A stretch of 64,000 nucleotides of DNA from Pseudomonadota bacterium (lineage in GTDB: Bacteria; Pseudomonadota; Alphaproteobacteria; Caulobacterales; Caulobacteraceae): contig JAEWJI010000021.1 of NCBI GenBank assembly GCA_023386645.1, positions 1-64,000 of the forward strand. Direction: 5' to 3'. Position numbers and translations under genes: made by a program. The notes under the pieces were generated by a model. That model was not told the DNA's origin, made no database searches, and saw only the letters and a list, made by a program, of their open reading frames with translations. Shown here piece by piece: positions 23,303 through 31,978 of the stretch (its first letter is position 1; every line of letters starts with the position of its first letter).

Positions 23303-23379
23303 TGGTGGCTGGGGGCGGGATCGAACCGCCGACCTGTGGGTTATGAATCCACCGCTCTAACCATCTGAGCTACCCAGCC
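23303..23379 (-). tRNA. tRNA with CAU anticodon, probably elongator tRNA-Met
   Basis: 77 bases including an encoded CCA. It folds as a full cloverleaf: acceptor GGCTGGG/CCCAGCC with discriminator A, D arm GCTC/GAGC, anticodon loop TTCATAA, T arm GGCGG/CCGCC with loop TTCGATC. G1-C72 pairs, so it is not the initiator tRNA (which has a 1-72 mismatch). A CAU anticodon can also mark tRNA-Ile2 (lysidine-modified), which cannot be excluded by eye. The innermost anticodon-stem pair (31-39) is A-C instead of a Watson-Crick pair. Confidence 0.9.
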
Positions 23380-23542
23380 CCGCATGCGCGGGATCGCGCG
23401 GGCGCTTGCGGCCGGATGCGCGAGAGGCGTGCCTATATAGGCGGCCCGGCGGCGGTTCAAGCGTGACGATCCGGCGAACAGGCTGGCGGAACGGCGACGC
23501 TTCCTCCACGTTCGCTGCTCTACCCGGAACTGGAGCCCGCCG

Positions 23543-24772
23543 ATGCGCCCCCTGCTGATGTTCGCCGCCCTGCCGGCCCTTGTGCTCGCCGCCGCCTGTC
23601 AGGCGGGCGGCCAGGATCGGCCCCCTGCTTCGGGGGCGCTGCCTCCGGTGGAGAGCCGCCCGGCCAACGCTCCGGACCAGCAACCCGCCTTTGAAGGGCA
23701 GACCCGGGCGCCGGGCGTGCGCACCGAGCAGACGCTGCACCATTCGGTCGTCGCTCAGGGGCTCGAGCACCCCTGGGGCCTGGCCCTCCTGCCCGACGGC
23801 CGCTGGCTGGTGACGGAGCGACCGGGGCGCCTGCGGATCGTCACGGCCGCTGGGGTGAAGAGCGAGCCGATCGCCGGCTTGCCGGCGGTCGATGCGCGTG
23901 GCCAGGGCGGTCTCCTCGATGTCGTGGTCGGCCCGACCTTCGCCCAGGACCGGATGATCTACTGGAGCTACGCCGAGCCGCGCGAGGGGGGCAACGCGAC
24001 CTCGGTGGCCCGGGGGCGGCTGTCGGACGACTCCAGCCGGGTCGAGAACGTCGAGGTCATCTTCCGCGCCCTGCCGGTCTATGACGGCGACAAGCATTTC
24101 GGCTCGGCCCTGGCCTTCGCGCCCGACGGCAAGCTGTTCATCACCCTGGGCGAACGCTCCGACGCCCCGATGCGGCCGCAAGCCCAGGACCTGGGTTCTC
24201 ACATGGGCAAGACCATCCGCATCAATGCGGACGGCTCGGTTCCCTCGGACAACCCGTTCGTCGGTCGTGCAGGGGCGTTGCCGGAGATCTGGTCGCTGGG
24301 TCACCGAAACGCCCAGGGGATCGCCGTCGCCGCCAACGGCGACGTCTGGACCGTCGAGCACGGCACGCGCGGCGGCGACGAGATCAACCTGGACCGCGCC
24401 GGCCTGAACTACGGCTGGCCTGACGCCGCCTATGGCATCGAGTATCGCGGGGGTGCGATCAATGCCGGCCATACCCGGAAGGAAGGCACCGAGCAGCCGG
24501 TCTACTATTGGGATCCCGTGATCGCGCCGGGTGGCATGACCATCTACGCAGGCGAGATGTTCCCGGGCTGGCGCGGCAACCTGCTGGTCGCCGGCCTGAA
24601 GGGAAAGCACATCGCGCGGCTGGTCCTGGAGAACAACCGCGTGGTCGGAGAGGAGCGCCTGCTGACCGACCTCGGCGAACGCATCCGCGACGTGGCCGTG
24701 GGACCCGACGGCGCGGTCTGGGCCATCACCGACGAGGACAACGGCAAGCTGGTGCGGCTTTCGGCCGGCTGA
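23543..24772 (+). CDS. PQQ-dependent soluble aldose sugar dehydrogenase-like lipoprotein
   Basis: 409 residues. A lipoprotein signal ends in ALVLAAAC (Cys about 19), followed by a Pro-rich linker and a six-bladed beta-propeller. Family motifs: HPWGLALLPDGRWLVTERPG, GGLLDVVVGPTF, FGSALAFAPDGKLFITLGER, EIWSLGHRNAQGIA, EHGTRGGDEINL, LNYGWP and KGKHIARL. Relatives (YliI, Asd) oxidise aldose sugars using PQQ and calcium in the periplasm. No PQQ synthesis genes are in the window. It stands alone, downstream of the divergent tRNA gene and upstream of the AsmA-like gene. Confidence 0.88.
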   Translation: MRPLLMFAALPALVLAAACQAGGQDRPPASGALPPVESRPANAPDQQPAFEGQTRAPGVRTEQTLHHSVVAQGLEHPWGLALLPDGRWLVTERPGRLRIVTAAGVKSEPIAGLPAVDARGQGGLLDVVVGPTFAQDRMIYWSYAEPREGGNATSVARGRLSDDSSRVENVEVIFRALPVYDGDKHFGSALAFAPDGKLFITLGERSDAPMRPQAQDLGSHMGKTIRINADGSVPSDNPFVGRAGALPEIWSLGHRNAQGIAVAANGDVWTVEHGTRGGDEINLDRAGLNYGWPDAAYGIEYRGGAINAGHTRKEGTEQPVYYWDPVIAPGGMTIYAGEMFPGWRGNLLVAGLKGKHIARLVLENNRVVGEERLLTDLGERIRDVAVGPDGAVWAITDEDNGKLVRLSAG

Positions 24773-24851
24773 TCGTTCGCTCGGCCCCGGCAGGCGCATG
24801 ACGCGACCAATGTGAGGCTTGTGCGTTCCACCTCCCTCAGACGAGGTGTCC

Positions 24852-26900
24852 GTGCGCAAAGAGCTGATTTCAGGACTGAACCTTGCCAGTCTGCGCGAGC
24901 GGGCGCTGGTTCCTGCAGGCGCGCGGGCGCGGGAGCTGAAGGCCTGGGTGGTCGAGAACGACCCGGTCTATCACGCCGTCCGCCACCCGAACCGGACGGA
25001 GAAGATCGCCGCGACCGTTACCCTGGCGCTGGTCCTGGCCGTCGCCCTGTTCCTGGCTTTCTTCGACTGGAACCTGCTGCGCGGGCCGATCGGTCGCTGG
25101 GCCTCGGCCAAGTACGACCGGCAGGTCGCGATCCAGGGCGACCTGGACGTCAACCTGTTCAGCTGGACCCCCTCGGTCATCGTCGACGACCTGAAGTTCG
25201 GCGGACCGACCTGGGCGAACGAGAGGGACACCGCCAACATCGAGCGGATCGAGGCGCGATTCCGGCTGCGCAGGCTGTTCGCCGGCCAGATCGAACTGCC
25301 GCTCCTGGCCGTCACCCGGCCCAATGTCGTGCTGATCGCCACCGAGGACGGCAGGAAGAGCTGGGAGCTGGAGCCGAACAAGCCCGACACCGGCGAGGGG
25401 ATGAAGCTGCCCCTGGTCAACCAGCTGCTGATCACCGACGGCCGGCTCTCCTACGCCGACCAGAGACGCGACATCACCCTGGAGGCCACGGTCAACGCGC
25501 GCGAGGTCGCCGGCGACGGACAGAGCGGCTTCGACCTCCAGGGGACCGGGTCCATCAACCGTTCGCCTCTCCGGCTCACCATCGCGGGTGGGCCGCTGAT
25601 CAATATCCGGCGCGACACCCCCTATGAATTCACCGCCGACCTGGCCGGCGCCGGGTCGCGACTGGTGGCCCAGGGGTCGGTGACCCGACCGTTCGACCTC
25701 GGCCAGTTTCAGGCCGACCTGACGCTCGAAGGCCGCGATCTGGCGGATCTCTATCTGCTGACCGGGATCACCACGCCGAACACCCCGCCCTATCGGATCT
25801 CCGGCGACCTGCGCCGTGACGACGCGATCTGGACCTTCAACGACTTCTCCGGCCGCGTCGGCTCGTCCGACCTGTCCGGCGACCTCAGGGTCGAGTCCGC
25901 AGGCCGGCTGAACGTCGAAGCCCAGCTGGTGTCTCGCCGTCTGGACATCGACGACCTGCTGGCGGTCCTGGGCGCCGAGCCGCGCGTGGCGCCCAGCGGC
26001 GAGAACACGGTGGTCAGCTCCGGCGCGCCGGGCAAGCTGCTGCCCGACGCCCCGCTGCAGGTCGAGCGCCTGCGCACCATGGACGGCTCCCTGACCTATC
26101 GCGCCCAATCGGTGAAGGCCAACGACCTGGACATCCGCCGCGTGAACCTGGGCGCGGTGCTGAAGGACGGCATCCTCGAGCTCGATCCCGTGAGCTTCGA
26201 TTTCAATCAGGGCGAACTGAACGGCACGGCCAAGATCAACGCCACGCGCGACCGGCCTTACAGCGCCGTCGATTTCCGCCTGGCGGGCTATCCGTTGGAG
26301 TCCCTGGTCCCGGCCGTGGGCGGCTCACAGCCGCTCAGTGGGCGGATGCTGGGCCGGGCGCAGCTGGAGGGGCCGGGGGCCTCGATCGCGGACTTCGCCG
26401 CCGCGTCAAAAGGCTCGATCAGCGTCGTGGTCCCCCAGGGGCAGATGCGCGCCGCCTTCGCGGAACTGCTGGGCATCAATGTCGGCGCGGGGCTGTCCAA
26501 GCTGCTGTCGGGCGACCATTCGCCCACGCCCATCCGCTGCGCGGTCGCGGATTTCGACGTCTCCGGCGGTGTGGCTCGGGCGCGCACGTTCGTCATCGAC
26601 ACCGGCGTGGTCAACGCCAAGGGATCGGGCTCGATCAACCTGGGCTCCGAAACGATGAGCCTGAAGATCGACGGGGAGACCAAGCATCCGCGCCTGCTTC
26701 GGGTCTGGGCGCCGATCACCATCAACGGCCCTCTGACCCGGCCGCGCCTGGGCGTGGACGGCGGAGAGGTGGCGGCTCAGGTCGGGCTGGCGGCGGTGCT
26801 CGGCGCGGTGGTCAGCCCGATCGCCTCGCTGTTCGCCTTCGTCGATCCGGGCCTGGCCGAAGACGCCAACTGCGGCGCCCTGATCGCCTCCGCCCGATGA
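24852..26900 (+). CDS. AsmA family protein
   Basis: 682 residues from the GTG at 24852, which has a GACGAGG site five to eight bases upstream; an upstream TTG would add 11 unlikely residues. A cytoplasmic N-terminus of about 55 residues leads into one membrane helix (AATVTLALVLAVALFLAFFD), the AsmA start motif VAIQGDLDVNLFSWTPSVIV, and long beta-strand repeats characteristic of the AsmA/chorein-like bridge family. The C-terminal AsmA segment includes GSGSINLGSETMSLKIDGE and GPLTRPRLGVDGG. Family members are thought to move phospholipids between the inner and outer membranes. The length fits the mid-sized AsmA paralogues common in Caulobacterales. Confidence 0.88.
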   Translation: MRKELISGLNLASLRERALVPAGARARELKAWVVENDPVYHAVRHPNRTEKIAATVTLALVLAVALFLAFFDWNLLRGPIGRWASAKYDRQVAIQGDLDVNLFSWTPSVIVDDLKFGGPTWANERDTANIERIEARFRLRRLFAGQIELPLLAVTRPNVVLIATEDGRKSWELEPNKPDTGEGMKLPLVNQLLITDGRLSYADQRRDITLEATVNAREVAGDGQSGFDLQGTGSINRSPLRLTIAGGPLINIRRDTPYEFTADLAGAGSRLVAQGSVTRPFDLGQFQADLTLEGRDLADLYLLTGITTPNTPPYRISGDLRRDDAIWTFNDFSGRVGSSDLSGDLRVESAGRLNVEAQLVSRRLDIDDLLAVLGAEPRVAPSGENTVVSSGAPGKLLPDAPLQVERLRTMDGSLTYRAQSVKANDLDIRRVNLGAVLKDGILELDPVSFDFNQGELNGTAKINATRDRPYSAVDFRLAGYPLESLVPAVGGSQPLSGRMLGRAQLEGPGASIADFAAASKGSISVVVPQGQMRAAFAELLGINVGAGLSKLLSGDHSPTPIRCAVADFDVSGGVARARTFVIDTGVVNAKGSGSINLGSETMSLKIDGETKHPRLLRVWAPITINGPLTRPRLGVDGGEVAAQVGLAAVLGAVVSPIASLFAFVDPGLAEDANCGALIASAR

Positions 26901-27115
26901 TGTTTGGGCGCGTACGACGTCGCCAGAGTCGGTGCTCGTTCCTGCGTTTCGCCTTGGCACACAAGATCATGCCTCCGAATCTTGAGGAGCTGCATGACCG
27001 GTTTGGACTCTTTGGACTCGGTCCTTCGGAGTCCATTTCCATCGGACCTGAACGGCTTGGGCCCGGCTTTTTTTTCTGAAGTGGCTTCGAGCGAGTTGAG
27101 ACATAAGCTTCGGCG
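26901..27115. other. 215-base gap with hairpin and T8 run
   Basis: Between the AsmA-like gene and the esterase gene. It contains a hairpin GGACTC-N9-GAGTCC (27014-27034) and, 33 bases later, a run of eight T residues (27068-27075) after GGGCCCGGC. Together these may form the AsmA-gene terminator, although the stem directly before the T-run is poor. Base composition is less GC-biased than the flanks. No convincing coding sequence is seen. Confidence 0.5.
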
Positions 27116-27991
27116 ATGCCGACCTGTCCGCCCGCGATGAGCCGACGCGCCTTCTTCGCGCCCCTCCTGGGCGCGGCGGTCGCCGCCTGTTCGCCGCTCG
27201 GGGCGCTCAACGCTATCGGCCCCCGCGACGCCGGCGTCCGCCGCACGGCGCGAGGCGTCGCATATGGCTCCGATCCGCGTCAGGCGCTCGACGTCTATGC
27301 CCCGACGTCTCGGGGCGGTCCCTGGCCGACCCTTGTTTTTTTCTACGGCGGCAACTGGGCCTCCGGCTCCAGGGACCTCTACGCCTGGGCCGCCCAGGCC
27401 CTGGCCGCACGCGGTTTCGTGGTCGCCGTTCCTGACTACCGCCTGGTCCCCGACGTTCACTTTCCCGCCTTCATCGAGGACGCCGCCGCCGCGACCGCCC
27501 GGGTCGCCGAGATCGCCTCCGTCCACGGCGGCGATCCTGCGCGGCTCGGGGTCATCGGCCATTCCGCCGGGGCGCATCTGGCGATGATGATCACGCTGGA
27601 CCGTCGATACATGGCCGGCGTCGGTGCGCCGGGGCTGATCCGGGCGGCGGTCGGTCTGGCGGGGCCCTACGATTTCCTGCCGTTCGATGTGCCGGCGTCT
27701 CGCAACGCCTTCGGTCGGGCGCCCGATCCGACCCTGACCCAGCCCGTGACCTTCGCCCGGGCTGACGCGCCGCCCGTTTGGCTAGGCCACGGAACGGCCG
27801 ACACCGTCGTCCATGCCGAGGACACTACGATCCTCTGCGATCGCATCCGAACGGCAGGCGGTCGTTGCGAGGCGCGATTGTATGAAGGTCTGAGCCACGA
27901 AGACCTGATCGCGACCTTCTCGCCCCTGTTCCGCAGAAAGGCGCCGGTGCTGCATGATGCCGCCGCCTTCCTGCATCGCCACCTCGGCTGA
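27116..27991 (+). CDS. Exported alpha/beta hydrolase (carboxylesterase, BD-FAE/ArE-like)
   Basis: 291 residues. The start may be this ATG or the ATG at 27137, which would give MSRRAFFAPLLGAAVAAC, a twin-arginine-like signal ending in a lipobox cysteine. The hydrolase core has the oxyanion region VFFYGGNWASGS (the usual HGGG is YGGN), the nucleophile elbow GHSAGAH, the acid in GHGTADTVV and the histidine in LYEGLSHEDLI. It resembles small-ester esterases of the BD-FAE/kynurenine formamidase group. Substrate unknown. Monocistronic, in a stretch of independent envelope-associated genes. Confidence 0.85.
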   Translation: MPTCPPAMSRRAFFAPLLGAAVAACSPLGALNAIGPRDAGVRRTARGVAYGSDPRQALDVYAPTSRGGPWPTLVFFYGGNWASGSRDLYAWAAQALAARGFVVAVPDYRLVPDVHFPAFIEDAAAATARVAEIASVHGGDPARLGVIGHSAGAHLAMMITLDRRYMAGVGAPGLIRAAVGLAGPYDFLPFDVPASRNAFGRAPDPTLTQPVTFARADAPPVWLGHGTADTVVHAEDTTILCDRIRTAGGRCEARLYEGLSHEDLIATFSPLFRRKAPVLHDAAAFLHRHLG

Positions 27992-28056
27992 GGGTCAGAA
28001 GGCGTCAGTCGCCAGAACCGCGCCGTCGGCGCACCCTCCGGTCCGGAGGCTTTCTC

Positions 28057-28932
28057 ATGCGCGCGATCCTGACCCTTGCCGTGGCGGCCCTGGCCCTAGC
28101 CACTTCAGCGTCCAGCCAGACGACGCGGGAGCCGACGACGGTCGATGCCGCCTACGCCGCCGCGCTTGAGGTCTCGGCCACGCCGCTGCAACTGGCGGCA
28201 GACCAGGCCGACTGGGCGCGCGAGCACACGCGGATGGCGACGGACGGCGGCGATGCGGCCTGGGACGCCGAGCTGCGAGTCGAGCGGCTGAACGCCTACG
28301 CCCAGCGGGACCGGCTCATGCGCTACGCCGTGGTGGAGCATCAGGACGTGTCGCGGCCCCGCTGCGCCGCCACGGGCATCGACGGTTGCCACGCCTACAT
28401 GGGCGGCTTCATCGCCAGCCGCGACGACATCCTGCACTGGCAACTGCAGTCCGGACACACCGAGGATGACGGCATCCGCAACGGCATCGTCTTCTTTGGC
28501 GACGCTCGGGCGGCTCGGGTCGGGCCGGTGAAACCCGTGGCCTGGAGCTTCGACGCCGCTCGGTTCGACCCGCCGGTCCTGCTGAACGGCGACGAGACCG
28601 GCGCCCTGATCGTCGTGCCGGGGATCCATTCCGGGACTGGAGGGGGCGTGGCCGATGTGATGTTCCGCTGGCGTCCGGGCGAGGATGCCGAAATGACCCA
28701 GATCGACACCTGGAGCTGGCGCGACGATCTCGCCGCGCGCCTGCCAGAGGGCCTGAGCATCGGGCGCGGCGTGCGGATCGACTATCACGAGATGTTCGCG
28801 GTCGCGCCCCTATCGACCCCGTCGGACGGCGGCTGCTGTTCCACCGGCGGCACCGCCCTGATCGATCTCGAGGTGCGGGGGGACCGGCTGACCGTCAGCG
28901 ACGTGCGCGTCCAGCGCGCCGGCGAAGGCTAA
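28057..28932 (+). CDS. Secreted protein of unknown function
   Basis: 291 residues. A clear signal peptide (MRAILTLAVAALALATSASS) precedes a soluble periplasmic domain. The N-terminal half is helical (AADQADWAREHTRMATDGG, WDAELRVERLNAYAQRD); the second half is beta-rich (NGIVFFGDARAARVGPVK, TGALIVVPGIHSGTGG, ADVMFRWRPGEDAEM). It contains the Cys pairs RPRC/DGC and a GGCCST segment, consistent with disulfides. I recognise no named family. It lies 65 bases after the esterase gene and 43 bases before amn, all on the same strand. Confidence 0.72.
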   Translation: MRAILTLAVAALALATSASSQTTREPTTVDAAYAAALEVSATPLQLAADQADWAREHTRMATDGGDAAWDAELRVERLNAYAQRDRLMRYAVVEHQDVSRPRCAATGIDGCHAYMGGFIASRDDILHWQLQSGHTEDDGIRNGIVFFGDARAARVGPVKPVAWSFDAARFDPPVLLNGDETGALIVVPGIHSGTGGGVADVMFRWRPGEDAEMTQIDTWSWRDDLAARLPEGLSIGRGVRIDYHEMFAVAPLSTPSDGGCCSTGGTALIDLEVRGDRLTVSDVRVQRAGEG

Positions 28933-28975
28933 GCGCCGCACTGGCGAAACCGTCGGCCTTCCGGTAGGGGAGGCC

Positions 28976-30421
28976 ATGACAGACAAGATCACAGCCGCCG
29001 AGGCCGTCGGGCGCCTCGAAGACCTCTACAACCGCTCCGTCGCCAATCTGCGGGATGCGGTTCGCACCTTCCTCCGTACCGGCGAGCGGCCAGACGCCGA
29101 AGCCCGGGCGAAGGGCCTCTTCACCTACCCCCAACTGGTCGTCACCTGGTTCGGCGAGCGTCCGACGGGTCTGGAGACGCGGGCCTACGCCCGCCTGTCG
29201 CGGCCCGGCGTCTATGCGACCACCGTCACCCGGCCCGACCTCTTCGGCAGCTACATCCTCGAACAGCTGACCCTGCTTGAACAGGACTACGGCGCCGTGT
29301 TCGAGGTGCGGCCGTCCGAGCAGGAAATCCCCTTCCCGTATGTGCTGGACGGGTCCGACGTGGCGCTGGACGCCTCGATGACCGCCGCCATCGCCCGCTA
29401 CTTCCCCACGACCGACCTGGCCCACATCGGCGACGAGATCTCCGACGGCCTGTGGGCCTCGGACGAGGACTTCCCTCTCTCGCAGTTCGACGGCCTGCGC
29501 ACCGACTTCTCGCTGGCCCGGCTCAAACACTACACCGGCACCCCGGTGGAGAACGTGCAGAGCTACATCCTCTTCACCAACTATCACCGCTACGTCGATG
29601 AATTCGTCCGCTGGGCCTGCGCCCAGCTGGCCGATCCGGACAGCCCCTACCAGAGCCTGTCATGCGCCGGCGGAATGGTCCTGACCCGCGACAATCCGGA
29701 CCCCGAACTGGCCATCTCCGACACCGCCTGGCGGCGCCACCAGATGCCGGCCTATCATCTGACGGCGCCGGGCTGGGGCGGGATCACCCTGGTCAACATC
29801 GGCGTCGGGCCGTCCAACGCCAAGACCATCTGCGACCACCTGGCCGTCACCCGCCCGCACGCCTGGCTGATGATCGGCCACTGCGGCGGCCTGCGCCCCA
29901 GCCAGACCATCGGCGACTATGTGCTGGCCCACGCCTACCTTCGGGACGACCACGTGCTGGACTGCGTCCTGCCGCCGGACATTCCGATCCCCTCCATCGC
30001 CGAGGTCCAGCGCGCCCTCTACGACGCCGCCAAGCAGGTGTCGGGCGCTCCGGGCGAGGAGGTCAAGCGTCGCCTGCGGACCGGCACGGTGGTGACCACC
30101 GACGACCGGAACTGGGAGCTGCGCTATTCCAAGTCGGCGCTGCGGTTCAATCAGAGCCGGGCCGTGGCCATCGATATGGAATCCGCGACCATCGCCGCCC
30201 AGGGCTACCGCTTCCGGGTGCCCTACGGGACCCTGCTGTGCGTGTCCGACAAGCCGATCCACGGCGAGATCAAGCTGCCGGGCCAGGCCAACCGCTTCTA
30301 CGAGGGCTCCATCTCCGAGCATCTCCAGATCGGCATCCGGGCGGTGGATCTGCTCCGTGACGAGGGCCAGCGCCTGCACTCCCGCAAGCTCCGCGCCTTC
30401 GACGAGCCGCCCTTCAGGTAA
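28976..30421 (+). CDS. amn: AMP nucleosidase
   Basis: 481 residues, the normal length for bacterial AMP nucleosidase. The N-terminal regulatory domain (LEDLYNRSVANLRDAVRTFL, residues about 12-31) is followed by the nucleoside-phosphorylase-like catalytic domain: GITLVNIGVGPSNAKTICDH, MIGHCGGLRPSQ, YVLAHAYLRDDHVLD, and AIDMESATIAAQGYRFRVPY containing the substrate-binding MES triad, then LCVSDKPIHGE. It hydrolyses AMP to adenine and ribose 5-phosphate, adjusting adenylate pools in the cytosol. No upstream regulatory motif was evident in the 43-base gap. Confidence 0.94.
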   Translation: MTDKITAAEAVGRLEDLYNRSVANLRDAVRTFLRTGERPDAEARAKGLFTYPQLVVTWFGERPTGLETRAYARLSRPGVYATTVTRPDLFGSYILEQLTLLEQDYGAVFEVRPSEQEIPFPYVLDGSDVALDASMTAAIARYFPTTDLAHIGDEISDGLWASDEDFPLSQFDGLRTDFSLARLKHYTGTPVENVQSYILFTNYHRYVDEFVRWACAQLADPDSPYQSLSCAGGMVLTRDNPDPELAISDTAWRRHQMPAYHLTAPGWGGITLVNIGVGPSNAKTICDHLAVTRPHAWLMIGHCGGLRPSQTIGDYVLAHAYLRDDHVLDCVLPPDIPIPSIAEVQRALYDAAKQVSGAPGEEVKRRLRTGTVVTTDDRNWELRYSKSALRFNQSRAVAIDMESATIAAQGYRFRVPYGTLLCVSDKPIHGEIKLPGQANRFYEGSISEHLQIGIRAVDLLRDEGQRLHSRKLRAFDEPPFR

Positions 30422-30424
30422 GAG

Positions 30425-30557
30425 CCGCTATCGCTCGCGGCGCGGCCGCTCGCTGCTTCAGCGCGACGATGCTCCCCGTCCTGTACCGGGGAGGGGAACC
30501 GCGAAGCGATGGAGGAGGCGAGCCCCAGGCATCGGCGGGTCAGCCTCCTCCACCGCG
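30425..30557. repeat. Composite GC-rich palindromic repeat
   Basis: A 133-base gap between the amn stop and the convergent methyltransferase stop. It contains CTCCCCG...CGGGGAG (30472-30478 with 30487-30493), an AACCGCGAAGCGA spacer, then a large inverted pair GGAGGAGGC/GCCTCCTCC (about 30511-30519 with 30543-30551). The organisation parallels the 51991-52156 element. It probably acts as a bidirectional transcription barrier here. Confidence 0.7.
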
Positions 30558-31304
30558 CTACCCCTTTCGGAACAGATACAGCCCGAACCCCAGGTAGGGC
30601 CGGCCGAAGTCGAAGGTGGCCTTCACTTGGTCGGCGCGGAAGCGGACGCGCGGTGCGTCGGGGTGATCGGGGTTGGCGTCCAGCCAGGCCCGGGCCGCGG
30701 CGTCGGCGTGGCCGAAGAACCGCTCCCAGTCCTCCTCGGGCGCCAGTTCGGCGGCGACCAGGTCGTACCCGGCCGCGACGCCCGCCTCACGCCAGCCCGC
30801 GTCGGTGGCGTAGTCCCCCGACAGGCTGATGATCTGGCGCAGCGGCTCCGGCGGCTCGGACTTCCAGTAGAGGTCGCCCCACAGCAGCCAGCCGGGCGCC
30901 TTCAGGTGCGCGGCCAGGCTCGCGAAGATCGCCGTGGGCTCGCGCAGCCCCGGGGCCGCCGCGTCGATCGCTCCCAGGGCGACGATCAGGTCGGCGGGCG
31001 CGGTGCGGACCAGGGCGGTCTCGGACCCTTCGGACAGCACCGTCACCCGATCCGCCAGACCGGCGGCGGCGACGCGTCCGCGGATCGTCTCGGCCATGAC
31101 GGGGTCGCGTTCGATGGCGGCCATCGACATGCCGAACCGGTCGGCCAGCACCACCGAGACGCCCCCCGCGCCGGCGCCGATATCGATCCCCAAGGCGCCG
31201 TGTCCCAAGCCCGTGCGTCCCGCCATGGCCACGACCGCGTCCAAGGTGGTGGGGTTGCAAACCTCGAGGTCCGCGTAGGCGACATGATGGTAGGCGACCG
31301 GCAT
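30558..31304 (-). CDS. SAM-dependent methyltransferase (class I)
   Basis: 248 residues from the ATG at 31304. Rossmann-type motif I is GIDIGAGAGGVSVVLA (about residues 38-53), the acidic end of strand 2 is AAIERDP, and motif IV is PADLIVALGAIDA. A conserved-looking WLLWGDLYWKSEP and YLFRKG complete the fold. It lacks signatures that would name the substrate; the overall pattern is close to small-molecule methyltransferases of the UbiE/SmtA sort. It converges on amn across a palindromic repeat. Its start faces the 31.4 kb membrane-protein operon across 89 bases containing a nested palindrome, so it could share that regulation. Confidence 0.8.
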   Translation of the reverse strand: MPVAYHHVAYADLEVCNPTTLDAVVAMAGRTGLGHGALGIDIGAGAGGVSVVLADRFGMSMAAIERDPVMAETIRGRVAAAGLADRVTVLSEGSETALVRTAPADLIVALGAIDAAAPGLREPTAIFASLAAHLKAPGWLLWGDLYWKSEPPEPLRQIISLSGDYATDAGWREAGVAAGYDLVAAELAPEEDWERFFGHADAAARAWLDANPDHPDAPRVRFRADQVKATFDFGRPYLGFGLYLFRKG

Positions 31305-31321
31305 GACAGGAGGCCTACACC

Positions 31322-31355
31322 AGTGCTCTTGAAAAAGCACTTTACAAGACAAAGT
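31322..31355. promoter_or_regulatory. Nested palindromes, candidate operator
   Basis: Two overlapping inverted repeats: AGTGCT-N8-AGCACT (31322-31341) and ACTTT-N7-AAAGT (31339-31355). They lie 39-72 bases before the ATG at 31394, with a TTGAAA -35-like box (31329-31334) inside. The sequence is AT-rich against its surroundings. It is a plausible binding site for the winged-helix regulator encoded at the end of the downstream operon; the -10 box is not clear. Confidence 0.55.
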
Positions 31356-31393
31356 AACTGTGGGAGAAACTCCTCATCACCGGAGGAAAGCTC

Positions 31394-31966
31394 ATGACCG
31401 CAGCTGCCGTGCATCCCATCGTCCTGGCGACTGATAGCGGGGACCTGAGGGTTGCAGCCGGGCGCGTGCTCATGCTGGCCGGCGCGGCTTTCGGACTGGC
31501 CAACCTCTTCCAGTATGGCGTCCAGAGCGGGGGACTTGGGCTCCACCCTGCCGTCCTCGGCCTCAGCTGGCCGGTGGCGCTCGCCGTATTCTTCATCGGC
31601 CTGGGGCGTCTTCGTCGGACGAGCGGGAATGCCGGTCGCCGCGTGGCCCGCTGGTCGCGCCTCGCCATCGGCGCGACGATGCTGACGGCGATCGGGCTTA
31701 TGGCCGCGAGCGCTGCGACCGGAAACGCCGCCCTGATGCTGTGGACGACGCCGGCGGGGCTCTGCGTCTACGGGGTCGGCTGGGCCACAGCCTTCGTGCG
31801 AGGCGGCCACAGGTGGATGCTCGCGCCCTGCATCGGGGCCCTGGGCGCGGCCGGGGCGACGATCCCGGTCCTGGGCTCGCCGATGCAATACCTCGCCTAC
31901 GCGGTCGGCCTGCTCGCCTTCGTCTTGGCTCCCGGCGCCTGGATGGCGCTGGCCCGCAACCCCTAA
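31394..31966 (+). CDS. Polytopic membrane protein, unknown function
   Basis: 190 residues with an excellent ribosome-binding site (CCGGAGGAAA, seven bases before ATG). Five to six hydrophobic helices are visible (VLMLAGAAFGLANLFQYGV, VLGLSWPVALAVFFIGLG, AIGATMLTAIGLMAASAATG, LWTTPAGLCVYGVGWATAF, YLAYAVGLLAFVLAPGAWM). The GVGWATAFVRGGHRWML segment parallels GLGWAVTASLFRNGRLWWL in the next gene, and the PMQYLAYAVGLLAF part parallels PEQYLGYAAALFVL, so the two proteins are paralogues or halves of one fold. First gene of the three-gene operon with a winged-helix regulator. No transport or enzyme motif is seen. Confidence 0.72.
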   Translation: MTAAAVHPIVLATDSGDLRVAAGRVLMLAGAAFGLANLFQYGVQSGGLGLHPAVLGLSWPVALAVFFIGLGRLRRTSGNAGRRVARWSRLAIGATMLTAIGLMAASAATGNAALMLWTTPAGLCVYGVGWATAFVRGGHRWMLAPCIGALGAAGATIPVLGSPMQYLAYAVGLLAFVLAPGAWMALARNP

Positions 31967-31978
31967 AGGAGACCGACC

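Noticed and set aside
26897..27079. Small gene in the gap after the AsmA-like gene
   Set aside because: The frame ends in the T8 run as a Phe stretch, has no ribosome-binding site and no protein-like composition.
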